Source: Paenibacillus sp. OVF10
GTDB lineage: Bacteria; Bacillota; Bacilli; Paenibacillales; Paenibacillaceae
Assembly: GCA_022836915.1 (NCBI GenBank)
Contig: CP094668.1
Span: forward strand, 2,294,001-2,358,000
DNA length: 64,000 nucleotides
Reading direction: 5' to 3'
Both the position numbers and the translations under genes were made by a program. Below the pieces are notes generated by a model that was not told the origin of the DNA, did no database searches, and was given only the letters and a program-made list of their open reading frames with translations. Below are positions 48,313 through 58,209 of the stretch, piece after piece; position 1 is the stretch's first letter, and each line of letters starts with the position of its first letter.

Positions 48313-48361
48313 AAAAAAGCTTCGTTCCCAAGACTTTGAAGATCTCAGGAGCGAAGCTTCT
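48313..48361 (-). terminator. Rho-independent terminator
   Basis: On the minus strand AAGCTTCGCTCC pairs with GGAACGAAGCTT and is followed by TTTTTT, downstream of the small gene at 48.4 kb. Confidence 0.85.
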
Positions 48362-48393
48362 TGGAACAGGTTCGGATATAGCAGTACAATGCC

Positions 48394-48699
48394 CTACATC
48401 AACAGTGTGATAACCAACAATTCATACAGCACAAGCGGCAAAATTGTTGGTCCAAATAAGGCGCGCGGTTCAGGATATCCATGCATCGGGGTAACCTGGA
48501 GATACAAAATCCCCCGGTCTGCACTGATGATGACACCTTCCCACACTTGCCCATCGATATTCTGGACTTGTACCTTCTTGCCTATATGCTGCCGAGCTGT
48601 ATGATGAAGCATATTCCGCACACTTTGCACGGATTGAAGCATCGGTTGATTGGCTTGATACACGACACGCGTGGATGGCGTGGATGTGGATTCAGACAT
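48394..48699 (-). CDS. Small protein with SH3/LSm-like segment and hydrophobic tail, unknown
   Basis: A 101-residue protein. After a variable N-terminus, the segment HIGKKVQVQNIDGQVWEGV followed by RGILYLQVTP suggests a small beta-barrel (SH3- or Sm-like) domain. The C-terminus is a hydrophobic stretch (TILPLVLYELLVITLLM) that could be a tail anchor. I do not know a named family. ATG 48699 has GAGGAAGGG nine bases upstream. Single gene with its own terminator. Confidence 0.65.
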   Translation of the reverse strand: MSESTSTPSTRVVYQANQPMLQSVQSVRNMLHHTARQHIGKKVQVQNIDGQVWEGVIISADRGILYLQVTPMHGYPEPRALFGPTILPLVLYELLVITLLM

Positions 48700-48763
48700 G
48701 ATGCACAACCCTTCCTCAAAATAAGTTCTTACTTCAAGGTATGCATCTGCCTATAAAAGGTGA

Positions 48764-49804
48764 TTACACAAACGCCATCTCAAGGCTCCCGCGTCCATTT
48801 TCATAAGCGACTTTGCCCAATGCTCCATTCACAAAGGTGAGCTGGGGCGGAACATGGCCGAGATCCACATCGTACAGTACAGGGACATCCAGATCCCCAA
48901 GTGCAGAGGATAGGGCATCAGTAAAATTGAAATCGGCTGTATCGGAATAACCCGCAGGTCGGCCGAACATGAAGCCTTTCACACCTGCAAACCAGCCGGC
49001 CTGTCTCATCTGCCACAGATGACGGTAGATATCCCCGCATTCATCTCACAGCTCTCCAGATACCAGATCGTTCCTTCGTCTGCACAGTACTGATCCAGAT
49101 ACGATTGGACGGGTGCGTATGGCGTACCAATCAGACTAGTGATCGTATCCATACAGCCACCGATCAGCCGACCGGAGAACGACACAGCGGTATCTGCATC
49201 TTCCGAGTGGCCTAGCTGTTTCCAGCGCGAAGGTGTATCCAGGTTAAAACCAGGAGATTCCGGTTTCCATGCCGATTGATAATGTGTGGAAGACGATTGT
49301 GTGATCTGTCCGCCATCTTTGGTCTGTAACACATCAATCCAGCGCGCAGTCACGGGATCAATGGCGTTTGATCTTAGATCAATATAATTGGTGCCATGTG
49401 CAGATGCTGTTCCGGTGATCAAGGTGTATGCGAATAAAAAGGTGCTGATGTCCGAATAACCCATGATCCATTTGGGCGGCAAGGTTTTTAAAGCTTCCCA
49501 ATGCAGCAGGGGCAGGATATCCATCAGAAACTCCCCGCCCCATGGTGGGATAATGGCTTGAATAGTTGAATCGCGGAAAAATTCATTCATCTCTTGGGCG
49601 CGTTCCTCTTTGGAGGCACTCACGCATTTGGTGTTATGACGTAGAGAGGGCTTTCCATCACGCCAAAACCCAGGCGCTCCATATTGCGTTTGCTCTCCTC
49701 AAGATAATGGTGCAGGGATTCACCTACACCGCTGGAGGGGCTGCCACACCGATGGTATTTCCCGGAGCGAGTGGCTGCGGATAACGGATCGAACGTTGAT
49801 TCAT
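48764..49804 (-). CDS. S66-family peptidase (LD-carboxypeptidase/MccF-like), three probable base-call frameshifts
   Basis: After correction, a 347-residue serine peptidase: NTIGVAAPSSGVGESLHHYL, PPWGGEFLMDILPLLHW, WIMGYSDISTFLFA (nucleophile region), SGRLIGGCMDT and SCEMNAGDIYRHLWQMRQAG, then HVPPQLTF. Each frame break is one base short: C-run at 49737-49740, A-run at 49627-49629 and G-run at 49033-49036. Members recycle murein tetrapeptides or cleave microcin C-like peptides; PPWGGE and GSA-HGTN-type context leans to the MccF branch. It stands alone. Confidence 0.85.
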
Positions 49805-49898
49805 TATGGAAACACCCTTTCTTGTGAATATTGCTCATCTTCATGAATATTTCCATTATATAGATTAATCCGATTATTGAAAGCACGTTGTGTTCAGA

Positions 49899-51232
49899 TT
49901 AAGGATTCACAGGAATCTCCAATGAGAATGGTGACTTGATTTTCATCGGATAGGTGGATATGTTCATCTTCAATTCACCTTTTAACTTGGCTCCATTTTC
50001 GATAGTAGAAGAAACAATCGTATGACTATCATCCGTCCCTTCCCCACTACTCCAACTGGTTCCAGGAATCTCATATGACTTCCCTTCACTGTCTTTAACA
50101 TTTTCGAAAGAGAGAACGAACCCACCTTGCATACTGCCAGCAACAGAGAAGTCAATAATTAAATCGTTGCCTTCAACCTTGCTGCCAACCATCTTCAATC
50201 CAGGAGGACCACCTGTAATCTGACGTGACTTCAGATCAAGTGAAAGATTCAGATCCTTTTTGTCCAATCCCGAGAAGCCAGATCCCTGTAAGGTCAGCTT
50301 TTTCGGTATGGAGAAGTACATGCTTTCGAAATAAATGGAACGTTCATCCCCACCTGTTGAGGTATCTGTTCTCCACGCGCGACCTTGCTCGTCGACCAGT
50401 TGAAGATCACTGAGGCCAAATACCTTCTTGGTATTTTTAGGATCAAAATTCACATCAAGCACAAGACGGGTTGGATACAGGGTAGCCTGTTTCACATCAA
50501 TACGCTGCCCATCCACCGTTAATGTCTGATTCACGGGAATGACTTTTTCATGCCTTTGGTAAGATTTTTGTCTACCGGGAATGTCAATTTCCACTCTTCA
50601 GCACTTGCTGTATCTCTGGACTTAAACACAACACTCAGCTCTTCAGGAGGAAGGGCTCCATCTGTGAAGATCACATCAATCATATCCTCATATACATTTT
50701 TGTCTGAAGCCGGTTTAGGTGAAGCGTAACTAAATGCAACAGGAAGATCTTTTCCGTTCTCATCCAGCAAATCAATGTCATAATTGAATTTCTCCGAATC
50801 TTTCATGCCCTTCATCGTGTAAAAAATGACCATACGTGACTCGTCTGTAATAATGCCTTCAACGGTCAAGGAAGCACCATCATGCTCGTCGGTGACACCG
50901 ACCTGCTGTAAGAGGGACTTATCGATGGCCATCATTAATCCTTTGTCCTGGCGAATCATACTCACAATGCCTTCCATGCCGGGCAATTGCTCCACGAAGG
51001 ACGCAAAAGCGGGAGAGACACGGATACATCCGGTAAACAGCAGGATGAAGGCCGCTACCGAGATGGAACTCATGTACCAGCGCAGCCGGGACTTGCGTTT
51101 GCGGGCAGCCTGGCGGATTCCGGACTGAACAGCCTGATAGGCAGCATCCGGTACAGGCATGGTTTCATATTCCGTCTTGCGAGCATTCAGCCGTTCTTCC
51201 AATGCGTCGAACGAGTTTTGTTCATCCGTCAT
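49899..51232 (-). CDS. DUF4179 membrane protein, probable anti-sigma factor (base-call frameshift)
   Basis: A 444-residue protein after correction: a cytoplasmic N-terminus rich in charged residues, one membrane helix (ISVAAFILLFTGCIRV), then a large extracytoplasmic DUF4179 domain (IVSMIRQDKGLMMAIDKSLL, IDVIFTDGALPPEEL) and a C-terminal immunoglobulin-like domain. The frame breaks in the A-run read at 50544-50548; one more A gives GMKKVIPVNQTLTVDG. Its ATG overlaps the sigma factor stop, the usual ECF sigma/anti-sigma layout. Confidence 0.86.
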
Positions 51233-51743
51233 GAGGATACATCTCCTTTCGTTTCAAGTTGATCACGGAGCCGTCCGAGCGCCCGATGTAATCGGGATTT
51301 TACGGTTCCGGTCGGGATGTCGAGAATATCGGCAACTTCAGTTAAGGAGAAGCCTTCGAAATAACTCAGGATAATAATCTGTTTGCAATCCCGGTCAAGA
51401 GTTGAGACGGCGGCAGCAAGATCGGGGTCCGCAGGACGATCCCAACTGCTGGATTCATGAATCTCGGTGACGGGACTGAACCGACTTTTGCGTTTGCGTT
51501 CGTCCGCACAGTAGTTGAGCAGAATGCGGATGAGCCAAGTGCCAAAGTAGGAGGGCTCTTTTAATTTTTTGAGTTGACGGAACGCCCTGAACGTTGATTC
51601 CTGAATAGCTTCGAGGGCATCGCCTTCATTGTGCAGGTAGGCATAGGCGATACGGTACAGTCGGCTCTGATGTAATTCCATTAAGGCTGCAAAAGCCTCG
51701 GCATCCCCTTTTGTGCGGCGATGGTGAGCTGGGTAGGGGTCAC
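51229..51743 (-). CDS. ECF RNA polymerase sigma factor (probable base-call frameshift)
   Basis: Sigma-70 family, ECF type, 171 residues after correction. Region 2 includes ALMELHQSRLYRIAYAYL and DALEAIQESTFRAFRQLKKL; region 4 includes LSYFEGFSLTEVADILDIP and TVKSRLHRALGRLRD. The open frame as sequenced starts only at 51681, but GTG 51741-51743 has AAAGGAGG six bases upstream. One extra base at 51705-51708 joins TPTQLTIAAQKGDAEAFAAL to it. It should direct transcription of stress genes and its own operon, held by the DUF4179 protein. Confidence 0.88.
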
Positions 51744-51837
51744 ATGGCTCCTCCTTTCATGGATATGTTGAGTATTAGACCGCGTAAGGCTCCAAACGGT
51801 TCTTATTTTCTAAAAAAATATGATGTATTGCGATTTC

Positions 51838-51880
51838 TATAGAAGTTGAACTACGTATGTATACGAGAACGTAGAGGACA
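51838..51880 (+). repeat. MITE-like repeat, copy E (left-end fragment, 43 bp)
   Basis: TATAGAAGTTGAACTACG followed by TACGAGAACGTAGAGGACA matches the left 45 bp of copy C. The rest is missing; the sequence goes directly into the terminator of the ankyrin gene. Confidence 0.75.
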
Positions 51881-51883
51881 ACA

Positions 51884-51935
51884 AATAACCGTCAGGCCTT
51901 CTCTTTGTACTCCAAAAAGAGTCCTGACGGTTATT
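51884..51935 (-). terminator. Terminator of the ankyrin-AraC operon
   Basis: AATAACCGTCAGG pairs with CCTGACGGTTATT, with an inner CTCTTT/AAAGAG stem. On the minus strand it is followed by a T-rich stretch. It lies 34 bp after the ankyrin stop. Confidence 0.8.
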
Positions 51936-51968
51936 CACGGTATTGCTCACGTTATCTAATCATTGTTG

Positions 51969-52490
51969 CTACTGTGCTGCCAAGGCTGCTCGCAGACATG
52001 AAGCTGTAGACGTGTTGCCACGTTCAAGTGAAATCTCCAGTGCGGTCTGGCCCGCTGAGTTTAGCGCGTTTGGATCAGCTCCATGCTGAAGTAACATCTC
52101 GATAAGTTCAATCTGATCCGTATGAAATGCTGCCGAGTGCAGCGCATTTTGTCCATCGCTGTCCAGAATGCTCGTTGATGCCCCATGTTCGAGCAAAAGG
52201 TGGATAACTTCTGGCGAGCGTTCTCCCGCAAGTGCGGCATGCAGTGCAGTATTGGACGGAATAAAGGAAATCTTGGAATGAGAAAGGGCGTTAACATCGG
52301 CTCCATACTCCAGAAGAAGACGAACTACTCCAGCTTGTCCATAATGAGAGGCATACCCCAGCGGAGTTAACCCATCCTGATTTTCAGTATTGGTGAGTTC
52401 CGGGTGAGAAGCGAGCAATAATTGCAGGTTGGCCACATCTCCAGCCTGTGCAGCCTGAAATAGTTGATTAATCTGTTCTGCATGATTCAT
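51969..52490 (-). CDS. Ankyrin-repeat protein
   Basis: A 173-residue protein made of about four to five ankyrin repeats (GLTPLGYASHYGQAGVVRLL, NTALHAALAGERSPEVIHLL, NALHSAAFHTDQIELIEMLL, TALEISLERGNTSTASCL). Ankyrin stacks mediate protein-protein contact; the partner is unknown. GGAGG precedes the ATG. It follows the AraC gene by 69 bp on the same strand. Confidence 0.88.
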   Translation of the reverse strand: MNHAEQINQLFQAAQAGDVANLQLLLASHPELTNTENQDGLTPLGYASHYGQAGVVRLLLEYGADVNALSHSKISFIPSNTALHAALAGERSPEVIHLLLEHGASTSILDSDGQNALHSAAFHTDQIELIEMLLQHGADPNALNSAGQTALEISLERGNTSTASCLRAALAAQ

Positions 52491-52559
52491 AAAGGAATAC
52501 CTCCATCTGATGAGATAATGTAATTATAGATGTTCCTCTTCAGAGGTTCTTCTTCATAA

Positions 52560-53423
52560 TCACCTTTTTGCCCGCAGCTGGGAAGGAGAGCTATGGAAGC
52601 GTCTAGTGAATAATGAACTGAACGAACCGAGGCTTTCGAAGCCCACATCATAACAGATATTGGTGACCGACCTGTCCGAATCTAGCAAAAGCCGCTTTGC
52701 AGCCAATAGCCTGCATTCAGTCAGATAACGATGGGGTGAAGTACCAAACAACTTTTTATAACTGCGTAGAAAATGATTCACGGATAGTTGTGCAGCCGAT
52801 GCTGTCTGTTCTACCGTTAACGGCTGATCATAGTAGGCGTAGATATACTCATGCCCGATATACACTCTTCGATACAATTCTTCTCTGGTTGAACGTCTGA
52901 TCATATCCAATTCGTTGATCTCTTGCTGAACGTTACTGTGTAGATCCAGCATGTGAACAGCAAGCTGATGAAGCTGCTCCGCTATTGCCCAGGAATCCAG
53001 CGTGTCTTGACTGTAGAAATTACGCAAATGATTCAGGGCTGCGCCAAGCCGATTATCCATCGCGTATGTACGTTCTACCCACTCCATCTTGTTTGAGGAT
53101 GAATAGCTATACGGCTCATCAAGTAGCTGAAGATCACTGGTAATTAGATTCCGGCCGATCTCTTCCACATAACCAGGAGGGAAGAAGATACAGAAGGATT
53201 CAACTGGAGTAGATGAATCAATGTGAAGACTATATTCCTGGCCCTCATTCAGAAGCAGATAGTTCTCATTATTGACTGCGAAGTGACCGCGCCCCGCTTC
53301 ATAGAGCGTTTTTCCGTTACGGAATGTTTTCAGTGATAGCGAGCCGCTGCCTTTCCAATCGAATTGGGAACTCGATTCATGCAGAATGAAGGGGACGAGT
53401 TGAGGAAGAGGAATCTCCAACAC
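52560..53423 (-). CDS. AraC-family transcriptional regulator
   Basis: A 287-residue regulator: N-terminal cupin-like sensing domain (residues about 1-150) and C-terminal double helix-turn-helix with QPLTVEQTASAAQLSVNHFL, SYKKLFGTSPHRYL and VTNICYDVGFESLGSFSSLF. The GTG at 53423 is eight to nine bases from GGAGGTG and is preferred to TTG 53429. It lies directly downstream of the GNAT-Nudix gene (gap about 18 bp) and upstream of the ankyrin gene, so all three may be one unit. Confidence 0.9.
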   Translation of the reverse strand: MLEIPLPQLVPFILHESSSQFDWKGSGSLSLKTFRNGKTLYEAGRGHFAVNNENYLLLNEGQEYSLHIDSSTPVESFCIFFPPGYVEEIGRNLITSDLQLLDEPYSYSSSNKMEWVERTYAMDNRLGAALNHLRNFYSQDTLDSWAIAEQLHQLAVHMLDLHSNVQQEINELDMIRRSTREELYRRVYIGHEYIYAYYDQPLTVEQTASAAQLSVNHFLRSYKKLFGTSPHRYLTECRLLAAKRLLLDSDRSVTNICYDVGFESLGSFSSLFTRRFHSSPSQLRAKR

Positions 53424-53441
53424 TTGCAAGCACCTCCAAGC

Positions 53442-54542
53442 TTAATTCTGGTTATACAGCTTCTTCACAGCTTCCAGTCCAGGCACGGCAAAGCAGGCGA
53501 GTGGAGAGGGCAGATCATGGAGCGGAAACCAACCGATCTCACCAATGGCTCCGCCTTCTTCCAGATTACGAGCATGGCCGCCAATCACCTTGGTGGAATA
53601 GAGCACGGATATCCAATGTTCCTTCTGCTCTGGCTGGATCGTCTCCGCCGTGCAGAGCAGCCTGTCAATGGTGATATCCAGATTCACTTCCTCCTTGATT
53701 TCACGGATGACGGCAGTTTCCAGTGATTCATAGGGATCTACTTTCCCGCCGGGAATACTCCAGGTGTGCTGTTCGGGCTGACGATTCCGCCAGGCGAGAA
53801 GCACTTCGCCCCGTTCATTCAGGATGACCGCACCTACGCCGATGCGAGGTGAAATTTCAGATTCACCTTTTGGAACTGAGCTTAATTCCGACAGGGACAG
53901 CGCAGCTTGTTCGTTCCCATTACGTTGTGAAAAACCACCCGCTACCATATCCCCAGATTCAGGAGTACGAGTAGACTGGAATGACAAAGGAAGCCCAGAC
54001 TGTGCGGACCATTCTTCGGCAAGGATACTCATTGAGATCAGGTCATAATGCATGCCATCCCGCAAAACTGCAGAACGCTGGCGACCCTCTTCCCGGAATC
54101 CGGCTTTTAGGTACGCACGTCTCGCGGCTTCATTGTATTCGATGACTTCCAGCGCAATCCGGTTCAGGTTCAATTCGTGGAATCCATATCGAAGAATTAG
54201 AGCCAGGGCATCACTGCCGTAACCTTTACCCCGATCATTTTCTTCGCCGATACCAATGGCCAAACGAGCAGACCGATTGTTCCATTCAATTCGGTATAGG
54301 GCTGTGAATCCAATGAATCGGTTACCCTCCAGTGTACGTAATGCAAATTCAAATCCGTTATCGCGGCGGACGGAGGAGGACCCTGTCTCATCCGGCGTTA
54401 ACGGGATCGCGATATCGGTATCCATGTTGCGCAAATATTCATAATCGTCTGTGAAGCGGGAGAGACGCATGCAATCTTCCGGGCATGGAGCCGCTAATCT
54501 GACTTTGGAACCTTGAAAACCATTTAAATGACGTGGAGCCAT
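53442..54542 (-). CDS. GNAT acetyltransferase-Nudix hydrolase fusion
   Basis: A 366-residue protein with two domains in one open frame. Residues about 10-180 are a RimJ/RimL-type GNAT domain (FIGFTALYRIEWNNRSARLA, GKGYGSDALALILRYGF, NEAARRAYLKAGFREEGRQR). A 45-residue linker rich in Ser, Gln and Asn follows. Residues about 230-366 are a Nudix domain (PGGKVDPYESLETAVIREIKEE split as the Nudix box with REIKEEV). Acetylation and nucleotide-diphosphate hydrolysis would be coupled on one chain; substrates are unknown. ATG follows GAGGTG. Confidence 0.86.
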   Translation of the reverse strand: MAPRHLNGFQGSKVRLAAPCPEDCMRLSRFTDDYEYLRNMDTDIAIPLTPDETGSSSVRRDNGFEFALRTLEGNRFIGFTALYRIEWNNRSARLAIGIGEENDRGKGYGSDALALILRYGFHELNLNRIALEVIEYNEAARRAYLKAGFREEGRQRSAVLRDGMHYDLISMSILAEEWSAQSGLPLSFQSTRTPESGDMVAGGFSQRNGNEQAALSLSELSSVPKGESEISPRIGVGAVILNERGEVLLAWRNRQPEQHTWSIPGGKVDPYESLETAVIREIKEEVNLDITIDRLLCTAETIQPEQKEHWISVLYSTKVIGGHARNLEEGGAIGEIGWFPLHDLPSPLACFAVPGLEAVKKLYNQN

Positions 54543-54654
54543 GTTGCACCTCTTTTATTCGATATGAATTCATTCGTTTCTCCCCATTATACTACGAACA
54601 GGAGCGGATACCGAAAAATGGAACCAAACGAGCTACACTCAGGGAAAAAGATCA

Positions 54655-54682
54655 TAAAAAAAGCAGCCATTTCGGGCTGCTT
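54655..54682 (-). terminator. Rho-independent terminator of flgB
   Basis: On the minus strand AGCAGCC-CGAAAT-GGCTGCT is followed by seven T, ten bases after the flgB stop. Confidence 0.9.
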
Positions 54683-54691
54683 GTACATTCA

Positions 54692-55102
54692 TTATTTCAG
54701 ATCATTCAATAAATTCTTCATTTTTTTGTAATGTCCACTGACCCGATCAACCATGTAGTTATACATGAGCTGGTTCTCTGAAAGGTCCGCCATTTCCTTG
54801 TCAATGTCAACGTTATTGTTGTTATTGTTCATCGTTGTTTCGTTGTTCTCGACAATTCGGTACTGTACGATGGAAGAATTGGGATCACTGATAGGAAAGT
54901 GTTTGTTATGAGTCCGCTTCATGGCGAGCTGATCGGTTTTGCCATTTTCAACGATACGTCGCAACTCTTCCTGAAATTCTACCGTTTTCTTTTTGTAGTT
55001 GGGTGTGTCTGCATTGGCAATGTTATTGGTGATGGCATTGTGTTGTGCAGTCAGTGCTTGTAACAGTGATTCGTTACGTCTTGTCGTATTCGTTTCGATC
55101 AC
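54692..55102 (-). CDS. flgB: Orphan FlgB-like flagellar rod protein
   Basis: A 136-residue protein with the axial-protein N-terminal motif LLQALTAQHNAITNNIANAD followed by TPNYKKKTVEFQEEL, and the C-terminal NNVDIDKEMADLSENQLMYN of FlgB rod proteins. In canonical loci flgB heads the fla/che operon with flgC and fliE; here it is alone with its own terminator. A run of asparagines (MNNNNNNVD) interrupts the loop. GTG 55102 is nine bases after AAGGAG and is preferred to GTG 55120. Confidence 0.85.
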   Translation of the reverse strand: MIETNTTRRNESLLQALTAQHNAITNNIANADTPNYKKKTVEFQEELRRIVENGKTDQLAMKRTHNKHFPISDPNSSIVQYRIVENNETTMNNNNNNVDIDKEMADLSENQLMYNYMVDRVSGHYKKMKNLLNDLK

Positions 55103-55284
55103 GGGCTCAGTCTCCTTCACTGTAGATTGTACAGTTACTTCTATAATAAGAAATAAAGTTGCACACTGTCAACAAAACAAAGAAAAAGACAAGCACATGC
55201 CGGAGGTCCCCGAAAAGAAGAACCCTACCTTCATGAAATCTTGTCTTAGACCTTGCCCTTATGGATTAGCGTTGAACAACCTCT

Positions 55285-56100
55285 TTAAGAGGGTCGATTA
55301 ATATTTTTGCCGTAATAGATCTCGTCCATCTCCAGCTTCAGCCATTCTGTAATCTCCTGTTGTTCCTTTTTGCTGAGCTTATCTTTGGTGTACCCAAACA
55401 GATAATTGTCGAGATCGAACTCCCTCAGTTTACACTTGGTGTGAAAAATATTCTCCTGATAGACGTTCACGTCAATCATGTCAAAGCTGCTCTTGATCTC
55501 GTCCGGAATATAATTCTGAATCGAGCCGATCTCATGGTCAATGAACAGCTTGCGTCCGCTTGTATCCCGCGTAAAACCACGCACACGGTAATCCATCGTC
55601 ATAATGTCCGTATCAAATGAGTGGATCAGATAATTCAGCGCCTTAAGCGGTGAGATCTCACCGCAGGTGGAGACATCAATGTCCGCACGGAAGGTACTGA
55701 TACCTTCACTAGGATGAAATTCAGGGTAGGTGTGCACAGTGATATGGCTTTTATCCAGCTGCATGACAACGTTATCGGGCAGAGGGCCGGGAGATTCATC
55801 AAGTGATTCTTCAGGGATCTCCACGATTGGACCTTCGGAGACAAGCATCGTCACACTCGCACCTTGAGGCACGTAATCCTGCTGCGCAACATTCAGGACA
55901 TGAGCCCCAATGATGTCAGAGACGTTATTCAGAATTTTACTCAGCCGGGCGGCGTTATACTGTTCATCAATATATTCAATGTAAGCTTCGCGTTCGTCTT
56001 TGGTTTTGGTATAACAAATATCGTACATATTAAAGCTGAGCGACTTGGTCAGGTTGTTAAATCCATGCAGTTGAATGCGCTGCTCTGGCGTAATTGTCAT
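55285..56100 (-). CDS. speD: S-adenosylmethionine decarboxylase proenzyme
   Basis: A 271-residue pyruvoyl enzyme of the longer E. coli-type class, not the short Bacillus SpeH type. The self-cleavage serine lies in [16 protein letters not shown] near residue 112, and [17 protein letters not shown] provides the active-site cysteine region. It makes decarboxylated AdoMet for spermidine synthesis. The start ATG 56100 follows AAGGGG and fits the family opening [16 protein letters not shown]. No speE is adjacent. Confidence 0.9.
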   Translation of the reverse strand: MTITPEQRIQLHGFNNLTKSLSFNMYDICYTKTKDEREAYIEYIDEQYNAARLSKILNNVSDIIGAHVLNVAQQDYVPQGASVTMLVSEGPIVEIPEESLDESPGPLPDNVVMQLDKSHITVHTYPEFHPSEGISTFRADIDVSTCGEISPLKALNYLIHSFDTDIMTMDYRVRGFTRDTSGRKLFIDHEIGSIQNYIPDEIKSSFDMIDVNVYQENIFHTKCKLREFDLDNYLFGYTKDKLSKKEQQEITEWLKLEMDEIYYGKNINRPS

Positions 56101-56256
56101 GGTTGCAGTTCCCCTTATCCCATACGACATATCATCGCAGTTATAATACTACTTATACCCAACCTGCCTCGAAAAAAACATATGTACGTCATTCAAAATA
56201 CGATTCCCTTCTGATGAAAGCTATGCATGAATGGACTTCAGATGATCTACATTTTT

Positions 56257-56835
56257 TCAGAATGAAGAATCGTCAAAGTCTATAACATCGTTCATCCGCT
56301 CATCCTCAGCTACAGATTGAATATCCTCTGAAGTGACACTGATGATTGTATAGTCCTCGTTCTGCTGTTTCTTCACGGCTTTTTCCTTCACAAAACGGGG
56401 ACTGCCTTCTCCGGCATCTTCGTCATAGACGAGCAGAAGACCGTCGCTTTTGCGCAGCAACAGGTCATCCCGTGCAGTGAACTGCCACGGCCCGATATAA
56501 GGTTGATTGCTAATCGCACCGTAATAGTCCACACCCGAGAGGATGGAACGGTAATACTCCTGCTTGTCTTCTTTCCATTGCTCTTCCGGGTTTTGAAAGG
56601 CAGTAATGATCGACAGCTTCAGATGCGGATACGTCTTCTTTAGATCAATCACCACTTCGCAGGCCCACAGGTCCACACCGTATTGTCCCGGCGTCAGCAC
56701 CCATTCCAGACCGTCCTCGACAAGGGGAGTGAGGCGGGAGGAGATGGCTTTTTTGATATAAGGAATACCTTCATGTTTCTGTCCAAAAATTTGCAATTCA
56801 TGTGCCCGGTAACCGGTGATCAACAGGTTTTTCAG
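56257..56835 (-). CDS. YpsA-family protein (DUF1273, SLOG fold) with probable CTG start
   Basis: A 192-residue protein with the YpsA hallmarks ITGYRAHELQIFGQK, WVLTPGQYGVDLWACEVVID and SDGLLLVYDEDAGEGSPRF. YpsA influences cell division and shares the SLOG nucleotide-ligand fold; biochemistry is unknown. No ATG or GTG fits the N-terminus. CTG at complement 56833-56835 has AAAGGAGG eight bases upstream and yields KNLLITGYR, like relatives. TTG 56823 is too far from that site. The C-terminus is an acidic tail. Confidence 0.85.
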   Translation of the reverse strand: MKNLLITGYRAHELQIFGQKHEGIPYIKKAISSRLTPLVEDGLEWVLTPGQYGVDLWACEVVIDLKKTYPHLKLSIITAFQNPEEQWKEDKQEYYRSILSGVDYYGAISNQPYIGPWQFTARDDLLLRKSDGLLLVYDEDAGEGSPRFVKEKAVKKQQNEDYTIISVTSEDIQSVAEDERMNDVIDFDDSSF

Positions 56836-56871
56836 TGTCCGTTCCTCCTTTCAGGCATGATCAAGGTGCAG

Positions 56872-58019
56872 TTATTTCGAAGGTGGAGCATCTGCACGGA
56901 ACGGATACAGGAATGGCTTCGGAATATCCGTTTCAAATGACATCAGCTCATCCGTTGTGGGATGAATAAACGAGAGTATACGTGCATGAAGTCCGAGACG
57001 GCCAAGGTCTCTTGTGCGTGCACCATATTTTCTGTCACCGGCAATCGGATGTCCGAGATCTTCCATATGCACACGAATCTGATTTTTACGCCCTGTCTCC
57101 AGACGCACTTCCAGCAAGGAGAACTCACGGTTCGACTTCAGACGTTTGTAATGTGTAATGGCGTGTTGTCCATCATTCGGACGAGAGCTGGAGTACATTT
57201 TCAGCGTTTTGGTTTCCTTCAGCCAGGAAGAGATGGTACCTTCTTCTTTGGCTACTGCACCTTCAACAAGGGCAACGTAGACGCGGTCCTGCACATTTTC
57301 CTTCCAGTTGTTTTGCAGCTTCTGCTGTACCTCTTCACTTTTGGCAAACATCATGACACCCGACGTATCCCGATCCAGACGATGGACAACAAAGATCCGG
57401 TTGAGCGGATTAGTGCGGCGTACATGCTCTGTCAGTTGGCGGTATGCCGTCAGGTCATCCGTCTTGTCAGCGGCAATGGACAGCAGTCCAGCTTCCTTAC
57501 GGATCACAATGATATCATCGTCTTCATGCAAAATGTTAATACCCGTCAAGGACGGAGCAGCGACTGCACCTTCTTTTCGAATATAGACAATCTGACCTGG
57601 CGTCAGCGCTTCATTAAACTTGGTTACGACCTTCTGATCCACGGATACCTGTCCACGACCCAGAATGGATTTTACTGCATTCCGTCCCGATTTCAGATGT
57701 TGCAACAGGAAGTTCAACAGTTCATCCGGTTCGGTCACTTTGTACTGGCGTGGTGGTTCCTGCTTGCGATAATAGGAATTGCCTGGTCGTTTGGATGCGC
57801 TGGCATTTTTGGGTTTGTTGCCTCCAGCTTTCTTGGGTGCACCCGATGATTTCGCGGCTATTGGCTTCTTATTCTCCTCCGTATTGCGTGATGCGGAAGC
57901 ACCTGATGTTTTGGCAGATGAGAAGTTGGACTTGCCGGAACGTGCTGAGGATGAACCTGCATAAGATTTCCCTTGGCCGAGGCCGATGTCTTGCCTGTTG
58001 GACGTTTGCGTTTATTCAT
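56872..58019 (-). CDS. RluA-family pseudouridine synthase with long N-terminal extension (probable base-call frameshift)
   Basis: A 382-residue enzyme after correction. The first 95 residues are a Lys/Ser/Ala/Gly-rich, probably disordered region beginning NKRKRPTGKTSASAKG. An S4 RNA-binding domain (LNFLLQHLKSGRNAVKSILG) and the synthase domain follow, with catalytic aspartate in FVVHRLDRDTSGVMMFAK and later GRKNQIRVHMEDLGHPIAGD. One missing base at 57970-57972 separates the extension from the rest. ATG 58019 follows GGAG. It modifies uridines in rRNA or tRNA; the exact site is not predictable. Confidence 0.87.
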
Positions 58020-58209
58020 GAATAGTAATCTCCTTCTGAACAGCCTGTACCGCTTGTGTGCATACGATCCGTTCATTTTCGTTATGCAGTTCAATATACC
58101 ATTAACAGTCGACAAATAAAAATAGGTTCATGCAATCTGCTATACATCCAATCATAAGAGTAGTGAGATTCATAGGATAGGGTATCCCATAGCATTGGAG
58201 GTGTTACTC

